Below are positions 42,982 through 51,606 of a stretch of DNA of 64,000 bases, piece by piece. The DNA lies in NCBI GenBank assembly GCA_002699585.1, contig PABP01000038.1, forward strand, positions 682,001 through 746,000. Reading direction: 5' to 3'. The notes beneath the pieces are model-generated. The model did no database searches. It had not been told where the DNA came from and saw only the letters and a program-made list of their open reading frames with translations. How positions within the stretch are numbered: the stretch's first letter is position 1; the number at the start of each line of letters is the position of its first letter. Origin of the DNA: Anaerolineaceae bacterium (GTDB lineage Bacteria; Chloroflexota; Anaerolineae; Aggregatilineales; Phototrophicaceae). The position numbers and the translations under genes are program-made.

Positions 42982-43392
42982 CTAGCTATCAATCAAGAAG
43001 GTTTCTTCCATGCTTTCATAAGCAATTTCGACAATTTCTGCGACCATCTCAAAAGATGCTTCGTCAAATCGCGAGTACTCAACGGCTTTAATGTAGGCGC
43101 CTTTGGCCAGCCAGCGGCGGGTCGGCACACCATCATCAACAGCCAGAATGGCAATGTCACGGGTCGGTTGGTCGCCTTTATGCGACTCTTGCAGCCAAGT
43201 GTTGAAGGCGTTGTTCGGGTCGCGCTGGACCATCTTGGCAATGCTGAATGAGGGATAGAGGCGCTTGCCTGCGCTATCCAGCATGAAGCTGACCAAACCG
43301 GAGACACTGAATACACCCGACATCGGTTCGCCATTGATCTCGACGGCGAATTCATTGGCAATCAAGCTATCCACATTAATATTATCTACCAT
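42982..43392 (-). CDS. Orphan phage T4 gp19-like tail-tube protein
   Basis: This 136-residue protein lacks a signal peptide. It follows the plan of T4 gp19/contractile-tail inner-tube subunits: EFAVEINGEPMSGVFSVSGL at the N-terminus, a mid region TWLQESHKGDQPTRDIAILA, then VPTRRWLAKGAYIKAVEYS and a C-terminal VAEIVEIAYESMEETF that matches the closing strand-helix. Such proteins form the tube of phage tails, type VI-like or extracellular contractile injection systems. No sheath, baseplate or phage gene is nearby, so it is either a domesticated remnant or part of a split system. A TATAAT box lies upstream at 43446-43441 (minus strand). Confidence 0.7.
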   Translation of the reverse strand: MVDNINVDSLIANEFAVEINGEPMSGVFSVSGLVSFMLDSAGKRLYPSFSIAKMVQRDPNNAFNTWLQESHKGDQPTRDIAILAVDDGVPTRRWLAKGAYIKAVEYSRFDEASFEMVAEIVEIAYESMEETFLIDS

Positions 43393-43621
43393 GATTGACG
43401 CTCCTCGTTTGTTTCAGAGTAGGTTTCTGAATGTCACTCTATTATACCGACTGCCGGACAATTGTGCTGGTCTCCAGTGATCGGTCAACCTGAAGATAGC
43501 GGAATAGGCATTAACATCTCGTTTGAGTTGGCGGTACACTCTGCTAGCGGCTGCTTGTTTACCCGATGTTTACCCTGCTAACGGCCTGTATACCGCTTGT
43601 CCCACCTACTGGAGCCTTGCC

Positions 43622-44557
43622 ATGCTGCTCGATCTGCTGGAAATTATGCTGACAGTCATCGCCCCGATTTTTTTGATTATCGGCGGTGCGTGGACTATTT
43701 CGCGCCAATTCAAGCCGGACCCACGCAGCATATCTTCTTTCTTGATTTACCTGTTCACGCCCGCGCTGGTTTTCCGAGGTATCTATAACACGGAAATCAC
43801 AGGCAGTGAGCTAGGCGGCGTGGCTTTTGTCGTGCTGGGCGTCATGGGCGTCATGGCAGGGATTGGTCTGGCATATTCACGCATACGCGGGTTTGATGCG
43901 CGCATGGAAGGCGCATTTGTACTGAGCATCATCCTGGTGAATGCAGCCAACTATGGCATCCCGCTGAATACATTCGCGTTTGGCGAACAGGGTGAGCAGG
44001 TGGCGATTCTGGTCTACGTCTTTAATACGGGCGTTGGCAATGTGCTGGGGGTGTTTTTCGCATCACGCGGCAAGGGTACCATCCGCGATGCCTTGATGAA
44101 CGTGCTCAAGGGGCCAATTGGCTATGCGGCTATCGCCGGGTTTATCGCCAACTATTTACGTCAGAGCGATCCTAATTTCATGCTGCCCCCGACACTCGAA
44201 AGAGCCATTAACATTGCAGCAGATGGGTCGATACCGGGAATGCTGGCCTTGCTGGGGTTACAGCTCAGCCGGGTGCATTTACGGGGACGCCTGCGCCCGA
44301 TCCTGGTGGCCACCGGTATCCGCCTGATGATTGCCCCCTTTGTGGGGCTGGCGTTGGCGTCGATCATTGGCCTGACGGGTGTGACCTTCAACGTGGCGGT
44401 GGTCCAGGCCAGCATGCCGACAGCAGTACTCGCCAGCGCATTGGCTACCCAGTTCGGCAGCGATGCTGAGTTTACATCCGCGGTGACGTTCACAAGTACG
44501 CTGCTCAGTGTGCTGACCCTGAGCGTCATCATCTTGCTGTTACGCGGCGGAACATAA
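43622..44557 (+). CDS. AEC-family transporter (auxin efflux carrier-like permease)
   Basis: This protein of about 311 residues has ten hydrophobic segments. Family features are FLIYLFTPALVFRGIYNTE near the N-terminus and ANYGIPLNTFAFGEQG, the N-x-G pattern at the crossover of these BART-superfamily carriers. They move small organic acids or similar anions. I chose ATG 43622, preceded by GGAGCC, rather than an in-frame start at 43523 that would add 33 residues without membrane character. The substrate is unknown. Confidence 0.85.
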   Translation: MLLDLLEIMLTVIAPIFLIIGGAWTISRQFKPDPRSISSFLIYLFTPALVFRGIYNTEITGSELGGVAFVVLGVMGVMAGIGLAYSRIRGFDARMEGAFVLSIILVNAANYGIPLNTFAFGEQGEQVAILVYVFNTGVGNVLGVFFASRGKGTIRDALMNVLKGPIGYAAIAGFIANYLRQSDPNFMLPPTLERAINIAADGSIPGMLALLGLQLSRVHLRGRLRPILVATGIRLMIAPFVGLALASIIGLTGVTFNVAVVQASMPTAVLASALATQFGSDAEFTSAVTFTSTLLSVLTLSVIILLLRGGT

Positions 44558-44678
44558 AGCGGACATAAAGCGTTTACTTCATCTAATGCGACTATAAGAC
44601 TGTTCGCATCTGCGATATAGAAGCGTGTGGTATCGTATGGGGTGACACTCTGATCGTCAATTAGCTGGAGCAACCTGA

Positions 44679-46004
44679 GTGACTGAGTCCTTCAGCCGCT
44701 GGCTGCGCTACGGATTTCTCACCCTCATTATTATTATTGTCATAGGTGCAGTACTGGCTGCGCGTCCTTTGCCGCCAACATCATTGAAAATTGGCACAGG
44801 GGGCGTCGATGGCGCTTACTACCAATTCGCCCATGATTATCGCTTGTTGATGGAGCAAGAAGGCATCGCGGTACAAGTCGTACCGGGTGCGGGTTCGGTT
44901 GAGACCCTAGAAAGCCTGCGTCAGGGTGACATCGACTTCGGTTTCGTCCAGGGTGGCACGCTTGACGAAGAAGCTGACAATAGCCAACTCATGACGCTGG
45001 GCAGCGTCTTCTATGAGCCAATCTGGGTATTTCATCGCGTGGACGTCGCCGCCGAGCGCTTGAGTGACTTTGCCGGAATGCGCATCGCAGTAGGGCTTGA
45101 GGGCAGCGGCGTGCGTCCGGTAGCCCTCGATTTGTTAGCCGCCAACGGTATCACTGAAGAGAATACAACCCTACTTGAACTGAGTACATCCGCCGCCATT
45201 GAGCAAATCACGCTCGACCGGGCTGATGCTGCTTTTTTCATTGTGTCGCCGCGAGCAGACTTCGTGCTCGACCTGATGACCAACCCTGAATTAGCCTTAT
45301 TCGATTTTCCGCGAGCGGCAGCTTACAGTGGACGCTTTTCCTATCTATCCAGCGTGACCATCCCGATGGGCTTATTCGACCTGGAAACCAATGTACCACC
45401 CAGGAATATCCGGCTGCTGGCGGTCACTGCACAATTGGTGACGCGCACAGACGTCCATCCTAATCTGGTGCGGCTCATGATGCGCGAAGCCATCAAAATC
45501 CACAGCGGGGGCAATTGGATGCAGCCTGCCGGGAACTTTCCCTCAGCAGAATTTGTTGACTTGCCGCTGCACGATGCCGCTCGCAGCTATCTGCGTGAGG
45601 GCGATAACTGGTTTGAAGCCAACTTCCCATTCGTGCTGGCGACGTTCATTGATCGCCTGGTTGTGATTGCCCTGCCGTTGTTCAGCATCTATACCATTTT
45701 CCGGGCGATCCTGCCGATTTACTCGCTCAATGTACAGTGGCAGACAACGCGCTGGTATACGATGCTCAGTTCAATTGACCGTCATATTGATACCATGACA
45801 CTGGAAGAAACCGAGCTGGCAGAGCAAAAGCTCGACCAGTTGGCGCGGCAGGTCACCCACAGAATTACGCTGCCCTTCCTGTTTATGGGGGCCGTCTATA
45901 CATTGAAAATACACATCAAGCTGGTGAAGACCCGCCTGGAAGATCACCGCGAAGCGTTATTACGTCAGGCGCGTGCATCAGCACAGACGGAGGTAAACCT
46001 TTGA
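44679..46004 (+). CDS. TAXI-family TRAP solute-binding protein with C-terminal membrane region
   Basis: This 441-residue protein starts with GTG 44679, with CTGGAG 8 nt upstream. One N-terminal helix is followed by a TAXI solute-binding domain (LKIGTGGVDGAYYQFAHDY, VVPGAGSVETLESLRQGDID, FGFVQGGTLDEEA). After about residue 320 comes another hydrophobic segment and a cytoplasmic helical tail. TAXI proteins bind small acids such as glutamate or 2-oxoglutarate for TRAP transporters, yet no TRAP membrane gene is next to it. The overlap with the ion-channel receptor downstream suggests ligand sensing rather than transport. Confidence 0.85.
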   Translation: MTESFSRWLRYGFLTLIIIIVIGAVLAARPLPPTSLKIGTGGVDGAYYQFAHDYRLLMEQEGIAVQVVPGAGSVETLESLRQGDIDFGFVQGGTLDEEADNSQLMTLGSVFYEPIWVFHRVDVAAERLSDFAGMRIAVGLEGSGVRPVALDLLAANGITEENTTLLELSTSAAIEQITLDRADAAFFIVSPRADFVLDLMTNPELALFDFPRAAAYSGRFSYLSSVTIPMGLFDLETNVPPRNIRLLAVTAQLVTRTDVHPNLVRLMMREAIKIHSGGNWMQPAGNFPSAEFVDLPLHDAARSYLREGDNWFEANFPFVLATFIDRLVVIALPLFSIYTIFRAILPIYSLNVQWQTTRWYTMLSSIDRHIDTMTLEETELAEQKLDQLARQVTHRITLPFLFMGAVYTLKIHIKLVKTRLEDHREALLRQARASAQTEVNL

Positions 46005-47101
46005 GACGAATTCATCTGATCGCAAGTCTATGCTTGATGCTCTTGCTATTACCATCTATCAGCAACCAGGCGCAATCGGACGCCACACAAGACACCACTG
46101 AAGACGGTACGTTCCGGGTGGCAACCAAACTGATTGAACCGTTCGTGATGGAAGACGATGAAGGTAATCTAGTCGGGTTTAGCATCGACCTGTGGGATGA
46201 AATCGCCAATCGTGTGGACTTCACATATGAATGGGCACGTTATGAAACTGTCAGCGAAATCATTGATGCGGTAGAAGCACAGGAGGTCGACGCCGCCATT
46301 GCCGCCATCAGCATCACGTCGGATCGTGAACAGCGGATCGACTTCACCTATGATTACTATGACAGCGGCCTCCTGATTATCGTCCCCAATAACCTGACAA
46401 ATCCGGTGCAATTGGTGCAGGCACTCTTGAACCCAGCTTTGCTACAGATTTTTGCTGTATTTGCCATCATTATCGTGATCGCGGCCCACATCTACTGGCT
46501 AACAGAGCGCAACCGTGACCCGAACTTCCCGACGACTTATGCCAAAGGCATCTGGGAAGGCATCTGGTGGGCAACTGTCACCGTGACAACCGTTGGCTAT
46601 GGTGACCGCACACCGCATGGCGTCGCTGGACGTGTTATGGCGATTGTCTGGATGTTTATGGGCTTGTTCCTGATTGCCAACTTCACCGCCAGCGTGACCA
46701 GTGTTATCACAGTGGAGGAAATACGGGGTTCGATCAACAATCTGAGCGACCTACGGGGGCGGGCGGTCGTCACGCTCGACGGGAGCACCTCGGAGACAGC
46801 CCTGCGTGAAAGGGGTATCAACCCCATGACGCGGCGCGATATCGATGCAGCCTATGACACGCTGCTGGAAGGCCGTGCTGACGCGATGGTCTACGATGCG
46901 CCAGTACTGATGTATTACGCCGCCAATGCAGGCGCAGGACAGGTCAACATCGTGGGCAGCGTCTTCAATGAAGAATCCTATGGGATCGCCCTGCCACAAA
47001 ACGATCCCTATCGGGAGGCGATCAATCTGGCGATTCTGGAAATCATTGAAGATGGCTCCTACCAGGACCTGTATATGTCCTACTTTGGGGCGGCAAGCTG
47101 A
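46001..47101 (+). CDS. Prokaryotic ionotropic glutamate receptor-like ligand-gated K+ channel (GluR0 type)
   Basis: This 366-residue membrane protein has a signal peptide (to about residue 25) and a bilobed solute-binding domain that is split by a channel. Lobe 1 begins GTFRVATKLIEPFVMEDDEG, followed by the first helix (FAVFAIIIVIAAHIYWL). A pore loop with the K+ selectivity filter TVGYGD is at residues 197-202, then a second helix (MFMGLFLIANFTASVTSV). Lobe 2 resumes at RGSINNLSDLRGRAVVTLDG. This is the GluR0 layout: S1-M1-P-M2-S2 without a third helix. TTG 46001 overlaps the upstream stop (TTGA). The ligand is probably an amino acid, which is inferred. Confidence 0.93.
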   Translation: MRRIHLIASLCLMLLLLPSISNQAQSDATQDTTEDGTFRVATKLIEPFVMEDDEGNLVGFSIDLWDEIANRVDFTYEWARYETVSEIIDAVEAQEVDAAIAAISITSDREQRIDFTYDYYDSGLLIIVPNNLTNPVQLVQALLNPALLQIFAVFAIIIVIAAHIYWLTERNRDPNFPTTYAKGIWEGIWWATVTVTTVGYGDRTPHGVAGRVMAIVWMFMGLFLIANFTASVTSVITVEEIRGSINNLSDLRGRAVVTLDGSTSETALRERGINPMTRRDIDAAYDTLLEGRADAMVYDAPVLMYYAANAGAGQVNIVGSVFNEESYGIALPQNDPYREAINLAILEIIEDGSYQDLYMSYFGAAS

Positions 47102-47313
47102 TCCAACGGTCGCTTTCAGTGCAGGCTCATATCTGTCTGCAAAATGAGTGTCCGCTGTAAAAAGTATATATTTTGCGTATTCCAGCATGACACGCATGCG
47201 AAAATAGCCGTTTTTAGTAAGGTGAGCATGTATAATGTGCGCGGCAACACGCTACAAATAACACAGCACAAAGCTAAATTGTCACTTATCGAAGGCCAAA
47301 TAGGGGCTGCACT

Positions 47314-47976
47314 ATGAACAGCATCGTACAATTCATTCAGAGCTTTTTACTGGGCGATGGGATCATGTTCCTGGCGCTATTGATCATGTTCGGTGGGCTG
47401 ACAGTGTGGGCATTAAACAGCCTCAAAGAGCGCACAGGTTATGTGGTCGGCTGGATGGTTGGCTTGTTGTTCATCATTGGCTATAGCTCAGTGGTAGGTG
47501 TAGCAACCACACCAGAAAACACAGCAGTCGGCAATTTGGGCATCCTGGATGTACTTTTGCCAGGTTCGTGCGGCCTGATTTTCGGCGTGATTGCGGTTGC
47601 TATTTTGCGTGTGACGGGGGGTGGCAGTGCGCGCTTACAGGACTTCTTCCGTATTGCAGCGTTTACTGCGTTGGGCGTCATCCTGATCTTCCTGATGATC
47701 GTTTCGCCCTCAACGACGCGGCGCATTATCGGCATCTTTACGCTCGGCTTCGCGATTACAGCCATCATCACAATGGTGGTGCTGAGCCGACTGGTAGAAA
47801 GCCAAAGCTCGTTGTTGCCAAGTCGATTTCGGAGTCAGGCAGCAGTGCCGCCTCAGGACTTCCCTGAAGGTGAAGAACTCGACGAAAATGCGCCGCGCAG
47901 CCGTCTAGATGCCATTCGCAATCGCTTCCGTACAGACAGCAATATTGACGGTCGGCCCCATCGTCACCAACGCTAG
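47314..47976 (+). CDS. Conserved multi-spanning membrane protein
   Basis: This 220-residue protein has about five hydrophobic segments from residue 5 to 165, then a polar C-terminal tail rich in acidic residues, Arg and Pro (QAAVPPQDFPEGEELDENAP). No family motif is recognised. A TATAAT (47231-47236) lies 77 nt before the ATG and GGGG precedes the start. It converges with the alpha/beta hydrolase gene 12 nt downstream. Confidence 0.65.
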   Translation: MNSIVQFIQSFLLGDGIMFLALLIMFGGLTVWALNSLKERTGYVVGWMVGLLFIIGYSSVVGVATTPENTAVGNLGILDVLLPGSCGLIFGVIAVAILRVTGGGSARLQDFFRIAAFTALGVILIFLMIVSPSTTRRIIGIFTLGFAITAIITMVVLSRLVESQSSLLPSRFRSQAAVPPQDFPEGEELDENAPRSRLDAIRNRFRTDSNIDGRPHRHQR

Positions 47977-47988
47977 TGCGGATTGCTG

Positions 47989-48744
47989 TTATCCGCCGTG
48001 CTTTGCCAGCCAGTCGAGTATGAGCGGCACCATTGTTTCATTCTCAGTTTTGAGTAAATCCATACCGTGCGCATTGCCCGGATACGCATAGGTTTCAATA
48101 GCCGCGCTGGCAAATTCCATGATACGCGGCATGCCTAAGGCGGGCCAACGGTCGTTTTCTGCGTAGATGAGCAGAGCCGGACGCTCGCCGAGTTCTTCTT
48201 CCAAAGCCGGACGCAACCCCACATTGTAGTATTCCCAGCCGGGGGAGATGGCGATAGCCGTCTTGCAAGCCGGGTCAGCAGAGCAACCACGCACGGCCAT
48301 TGTCGAGCCAATGCTGCTGCCGATGGTCGAAATAGCATCAGCGACCCCGCCTTCTGTGCGCAGCCATTCCTGCCATGTGACGACATCTTCGATAGCCTGC
48401 GTCCAGTTGATGGACCCGCGCGTTTCGCCAAATCCACGTTGATCGACATTGAGCACGTTGTAATTAGCACCCAGCAGCAAGCCGATCAGGGGCTGCCAAC
48501 TGGTGCGATTCGTATAGAGTTGATGCAACAGGATTACAGTCGGGCGTTCTGGATCAACGATGTAGAGATCGCCAACCAGGTCCAGGCCGTCACTGGCCTC
48601 GACAACGACGTGGGTTGGCTCTAGCTGAACGGCTTCTGGCGTCGGTGGGAGCGCCTCAAGGTCGGTGCTATCGTCCTGGGCAAATACCCCAGGAACGAAG
48701 AAGACGGTCAGAATCAGGCACGCAAACACAATCAGTCGGCGCAT
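47989..48744 (-). CDS. Exported alpha/beta hydrolase
   Basis: This 251-residue protein has a signal peptide (MRRLIVFACLILTVFFVPGV, cleavage near AQD). The fold is shown by PTVILLHQLYTNRTSWQPLI, DQRGFGETRGS and the nucleophile elbow TIGSSIGSTMAV (G-x-S-x-G with Ser in the middle). The late Asp is near AENDRWPALG and the His in YPGNAHGMDLL, so the triad looks complete. It should act outside the cytoplasm as an esterase or lipase-like enzyme; the substrate is unknown. It is transcribed alone. Confidence 0.87.
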   Translation of the reverse strand: MRRLIVFACLILTVFFVPGVFAQDDSTDLEALPPTPEAVQLEPTHVVVEASDGLDLVGDLYIVDPERPTVILLHQLYTNRTSWQPLIGLLLGANYNVLNVDQRGFGETRGSINWTQAIEDVVTWQEWLRTEGGVADAISTIGSSIGSTMAVRGCSADPACKTAIAISPGWEYYNVGLRPALEEELGERPALLIYAENDRWPALGMPRIMEFASAAIETYAYPGNAHGMDLLKTENETMVPLILDWLAKHGG

Positions 48745-48855
48745 GATGTCCTCAATATACGCTAAGGTGTCAGGCTGTTACTCAGCCAGCAACAGTCTAC
48801 AGAGTCCGATGAACAATGGCAAGATGACAAACGGGTAGCGCTTAGCAAGCGTCAG

Positions 48856-49596
48856 CTAGTCAGTGAAGCGGTACTTGAACAGCGTCCATAGGGCGATAGG
48901 CGCATCGGTCCACTTGATTTTCTTGCCCTCGTCCCACTCACGGCCATTGTAACTGATGGGCACTTCGTAAATGCGAATGCCCTTCTTGAGGATTTTTGCT
49001 GTGAATTCCGGCTCGAATTCAAAGCCACGGGCGTGGATCGGCATATCCTTGACCAAATCACGCTTGAAGACTTTGTAGCACGTTTCCATGTCACTGAGGA
49101 TGGCATTGTAGAGCACGTTGGTAGCCAGGGTCAGCGACTTGTTAGCAACCATATTCCAGAAGTTCATGGCCTTGCGCGGGCCACCCAAAAAGCGCGATCC
49201 GTAGACAATTGGGGTAATGCCTTCATAAATTGGCTTAAGCAGAATCGGATACTCGCGCGGGTCGTATTCAAAGTCAGCATCCTGAATGAGCAGAATATCG
49301 CTTTCAGCGGCTTTAAAGCCCGTCACGAGGGCGGCGCCTTTGCCCTTGTTGTGCTCATGATACAGGATGCGCAAATTATCAATGCTCTTGGATTGCAATT
49401 CATGCAGCACATCAAGCGTCCCATCGGTCGAACCATCATCGACAATGATAATTTCGTCGGCCAGTTCGACGGCCATGACGCGATCCAACACTTCGCTGAT
49501 ATTATCGACTTCGTTATAGCATGGGATGATGACCGCCAGGGTCAAATCGGTGGGCGGCAGATCATCTTTTTTGACATGGAACGCAGAATGTACCAT
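48856..49596 (-). CDS. GT2-family polyprenyl-phosphate glycosyltransferase (dolichol-phosphate-mannose-synthase type)
   Basis: This protein of about 246 residues has the GT-A core: LTLAVIIPCYNEVDNISEVL, then EIIIVDDGSTDGTLDVLHEL and ILLIQDADFEYDPREYP. The D-x-D is the metal site in QDADFEYD. This is the dolichyl-phosphate mannosyl- or glucosyltransferase subtype, making lipid-linked sugar donors for glycosylation outside the membrane. I chose ATG 49596, after AGGAAAGAAGAA; an in-frame ATG far upstream at 49755 would give a non-conserved tail. It lacks a C-terminal GtrA-like domain. Confidence 0.9.
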   Translation of the reverse strand: MVHSAFHVKKDDLPPTDLTLAVIIPCYNEVDNISEVLDRVMAVELADEIIIVDDGSTDGTLDVLHELQSKSIDNLRILYHEHNKGKGAALVTGFKAAESDILLIQDADFEYDPREYPILLKPIYEGITPIVYGSRFLGGPRKAMNFWNMVANKSLTLATNVLYNAILSDMETCYKVFKRDLVKDMPIHARGFEFEPEFTAKILKKGIRIYEVPISYNGREWDEGKKIKWTDAPIALWTLFKYRFTD

Positions 49597-49715
49597 TTCT
49601 TCTTTCCTGAAAATACTGAATGCTGCTCTGTATTCAGATATAGGCAGCTTCCAACTTATGGGACGGGCACAAAGTTTGGGCATTGTAACAAGCGGACTTA
49701 ACCGCGTAAAGCCTC

Positions 49716-50333
49716 TTACGAGGGCACGTGGGATATTGGCAGGTAGGCAATACAACCCGCCCGGCTGGGATGATCCTGCACCAGCGCGTTAGTCGGCAAG
49801 CCACGCAGCACCCACAGCACATAAATATCGCCAACCGCACCAGAAATGAGGAACGCACCCACGATGGTCAGGGTCGCATCCGCCTGCAACAAGCCAACAA
49901 GCCAGGGCAATATCCCTGTAATGAACAGCGGCAGCGCTGCGCCGATCCGATAGGGCGTCAGGGCCATAGGGTCCTTCGCATGGCAATAAGGCGCCAGTAC
50001 ACGCCACATCACACCGAAGCGAAAGCGACGCCAGGGCAAGCCGCTGGACAGCTTCCAGCCGATGGCATGCACCAGCTCATGGGCGATGATCAACAGGATA
50101 AAGCCCAGAAACACCCACAAAAAGTCGATGTCCGCACGGAAAGCATCTACTCCATACAGAAAGACAAAGGGCACCAGCGGTACGATCATCAACAACAGGC
50201 CCAGCCAGAGCACCCAACGTGGTAAGGCTTCCAGTTCGACCGTGTAATCTACTGCACGGAATCCTTCCGGTGGTGTTAAATCAACTTGATTGGCTGTTGG
50301 TGTAGCCTTTGGTGTAGCGTGTTGTTCTAGCAT
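49716..50333 (-). CDS. DUF3267-type membrane metalloprotease-like protein
   Basis: This protein of about 205 residues has four hydrophobic segments. It contains the zincin motif HELVH (in LLIIAHELVHAIGWKL, about residue 90) and CHAKDPM further on, as in the DUF3267 family of putative membrane zinc peptidases. I chose ATG 50333 (MLEQHATPK) rather than the in-frame upstream start. Whether it is catalytically active is unknown. Its neighbours do not suggest a substrate. Confidence 0.8.
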   Translation of the reverse strand: MLEQHATPKATPTANQVDLTPPEGFRAVDYTVELEALPRWVLWLGLLLMIVPLVPFVFLYGVDAFRADIDFLWVFLGFILLIIAHELVHAIGWKLSSGLPWRRFRFGVMWRVLAPYCHAKDPMALTPYRIGAALPLFITGILPWLVGLLQADATLTIVGAFLISGAVGDIYVLWVLRGLPTNALVQDHPSRAGCIAYLPISHVPS

Positions 50334-50457
50334 AGGTCCAATCGTAAGTGCATTTTGGATTATCCTACTTACACCATAGCACAGACCTCTCATATGGTGC
50401 ATAAATGCCACATAAACATCGGATAATCAATGGCCCAAACAACCCATTAAAACAAAA

Positions 50458-50480
50458 TGGAGAGCTTGTTACGCTCTCCA
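50458..50480 (+). promoter_or_regulatory. Hairpin just before the ribosome-binding site of a small ORF
   Basis: TGGAGAGC (50458-50465) pairs perfectly with GCTCTCCA (50473-50480) around a 7-nt loop. The AGGAGG of the following 37-codon ORF begins about 10 nt later. It may regulate translation or terminate an upstream transcript, but it lacks a T-run. Confidence 0.5.
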
Positions 50481-50500
50481 TCAGCCAGATAGGAGGACAC

Positions 50501-50614
50501 ATGAAAGATGATTTCAAAAGTAAACTCTCATCGGACGCCTCGTGGTGGATGATAATGAGCGATAATCGACCGTTCGACACGAGCCGACGAGAGATAAAAA
50601 TGACGCAGATGTAA
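50501..50614 (+). CDS. Small ORF, 37 residues
   Basis: ATG 50501 is preceded by AGGAGG (50491-50496), an ideal Shine-Dalgarno. The product is hydrophilic, with a Trp pair and basic tail (SDASWWMIMSDNRP, TSRREIKMTQM), and it has no recognised family. It follows a perfect hairpin. It may be a leader peptide or a real small protein. The strong ribosome-binding site is the main support; the lack of a known family is the main doubt. Confidence 0.5.
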   Translation: MKDDFKSKLSSDASWWMIMSDNRPFDTSRREIKMTQM

Positions 50615-51089
50615 AATTAACAGAGATAAACTCTGGAATAATGACGTTTTAGGCTACCAACAGAACGACAGAAATGTTTGACTTACTTACCGATTGCCAC
50701 AAAGATAAACTTCACTGATTGTTTTTGAGAAAAGCGATGGAGCCTGACCGCAACTCCCCGATATGACTTCCCAGCGCTAAGTATTGATACTCTATGGTCA
50801 TGTAGTTATGAACCATTTTTTATGCGCCTATATTACATAATATAGTGTAAACTTGATCTCAGAAGAATTAAGATTGTTGATTTTAAATTACTTTCCGAAT
50901 TACATTTTACGAAATATCACGATTGTAACCTCTATTACTTTATTTATTATCAATTTTTAGGCCATTTAGGCACTCAAGCCCCCAAAAACAGGCAAAAGTT
51001 GAGGTCGTGTCAAACATTTGTGGCAATTTGTCTCTATCTGTCTCAATAAATACGCCTATACTTGAAAAATCACAGTAGGAGGGTACTGA
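50615..51089. other. AT-rich non-coding region with repeated words
   Basis: About 475 bases, clearly AT-richer than the flanks at 50800-50970, with no supported gene. AAATGTTTGAC (50672-50682) and ATTGCCACAAA (50693-50703) reappear as their reverse complements, overlapping, in 51009-51027. A hairpin CTATATTA-CA-TAATATAG lies at 50828-50845. The region could be a decayed mobile-element remnant or a regulatory patch. No transposase is visible. Confidence 0.5.
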
Positions 51090-51491
51090 ATGAATCGGAC
51101 TCCGAATCCATCACCTCCCCGCTTCGGCTGGAATCTCATTCTGGCATTACACGCGATTAGCTATACCATGCTCTGGTTATTCGTATTGATCCTGACGAAC
51201 AATCAGGACAACATCTCGTCTTCTGGCTTTATTCCGCTCCTGTTATTATGGACGCCCCTACTTTTTGTCCATATTGCCCTCCACTACCACACCCTCGGCA
51301 AGCAAAATGCCAGCGGTGACAGTAACGCTATGTACAGAGAAGGCTATCGAGATGCGATGCGCGATCTGGTTGATATGAGTCGCCTCGACGAAGATGATTA
51401 CGAGGCGATCAAAACGCGATTGCAACTGTCGGAAAATGGTCAAAATCCCCTGCTGCAAGAAAAACAGAAGCGAAGCGATCTACATCAGTAG
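51090..51491 (+). CDS. Two-helix (2TM-domain-like) membrane protein
   Basis: This 133-residue protein has two membrane helices: LILALHAISYTMLWLFVLIL (about residues 15-34) and FIPLLLLWTPLLFVHIALHY (about 45-64). After them comes a charged, helical cytoplasmic tail (LVDMSRLDEDDYEAIKTRL). It resembles the short bacterial 2TM-domain family, which is often fused to regulators; here it stands alone. GGAGGGT precedes ATG 51090. The function is unknown. Confidence 0.7.
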   Translation: MNRTPNPSPPRFGWNLILALHAISYTMLWLFVLILTNNQDNISSSGFIPLLLLWTPLLFVHIALHYHTLGKQNASGDSNAMYREGYRDAMRDLVDMSRLDEDDYEAIKTRLQLSENGQNPLLQEKQKRSDLHQ

Positions 51492-51524
51492 CTTGAGGAC
51501 GGCATAAGCAAAGCGGCACCACCC

Positions 51525-51565
51525 TTGCCACATTGTATATTTGTTCTATAATAGAACATGTGTTC
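51525..51565 (+). promoter_or_regulatory. Promoter with overlapping GAAC-N4-GTTC operator, second copy
   Basis: TTGCCA (51525-51530) and TATAAT (51547-51552) are 16 nt apart. The dyad GAACATGTGTTC (51554-51565) begins one base after the -10 box, exactly as at 7804-7815. The dyad would cover the start of transcription, as expected for a repressor such as LexA. Confidence 0.65.
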
Positions 51566-51606
51566 AAATAAGTAAAGTACGTAAATCTGTTAAAGAGAGG
51601 CGAGAC

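Noticed and set aside
46001-47101. Ordinary amino-acid ABC-binding protein
   Set aside because: The split binding domain and TVGYGD pore loop between two helices show an ion channel receptor, not a free binding protein.
50672-51027. Insertion sequence with terminal inverted repeats
   Set aside because: The repeated words are in swapped order, not true terminal inverted repeats, and no transposase remnant is readable.
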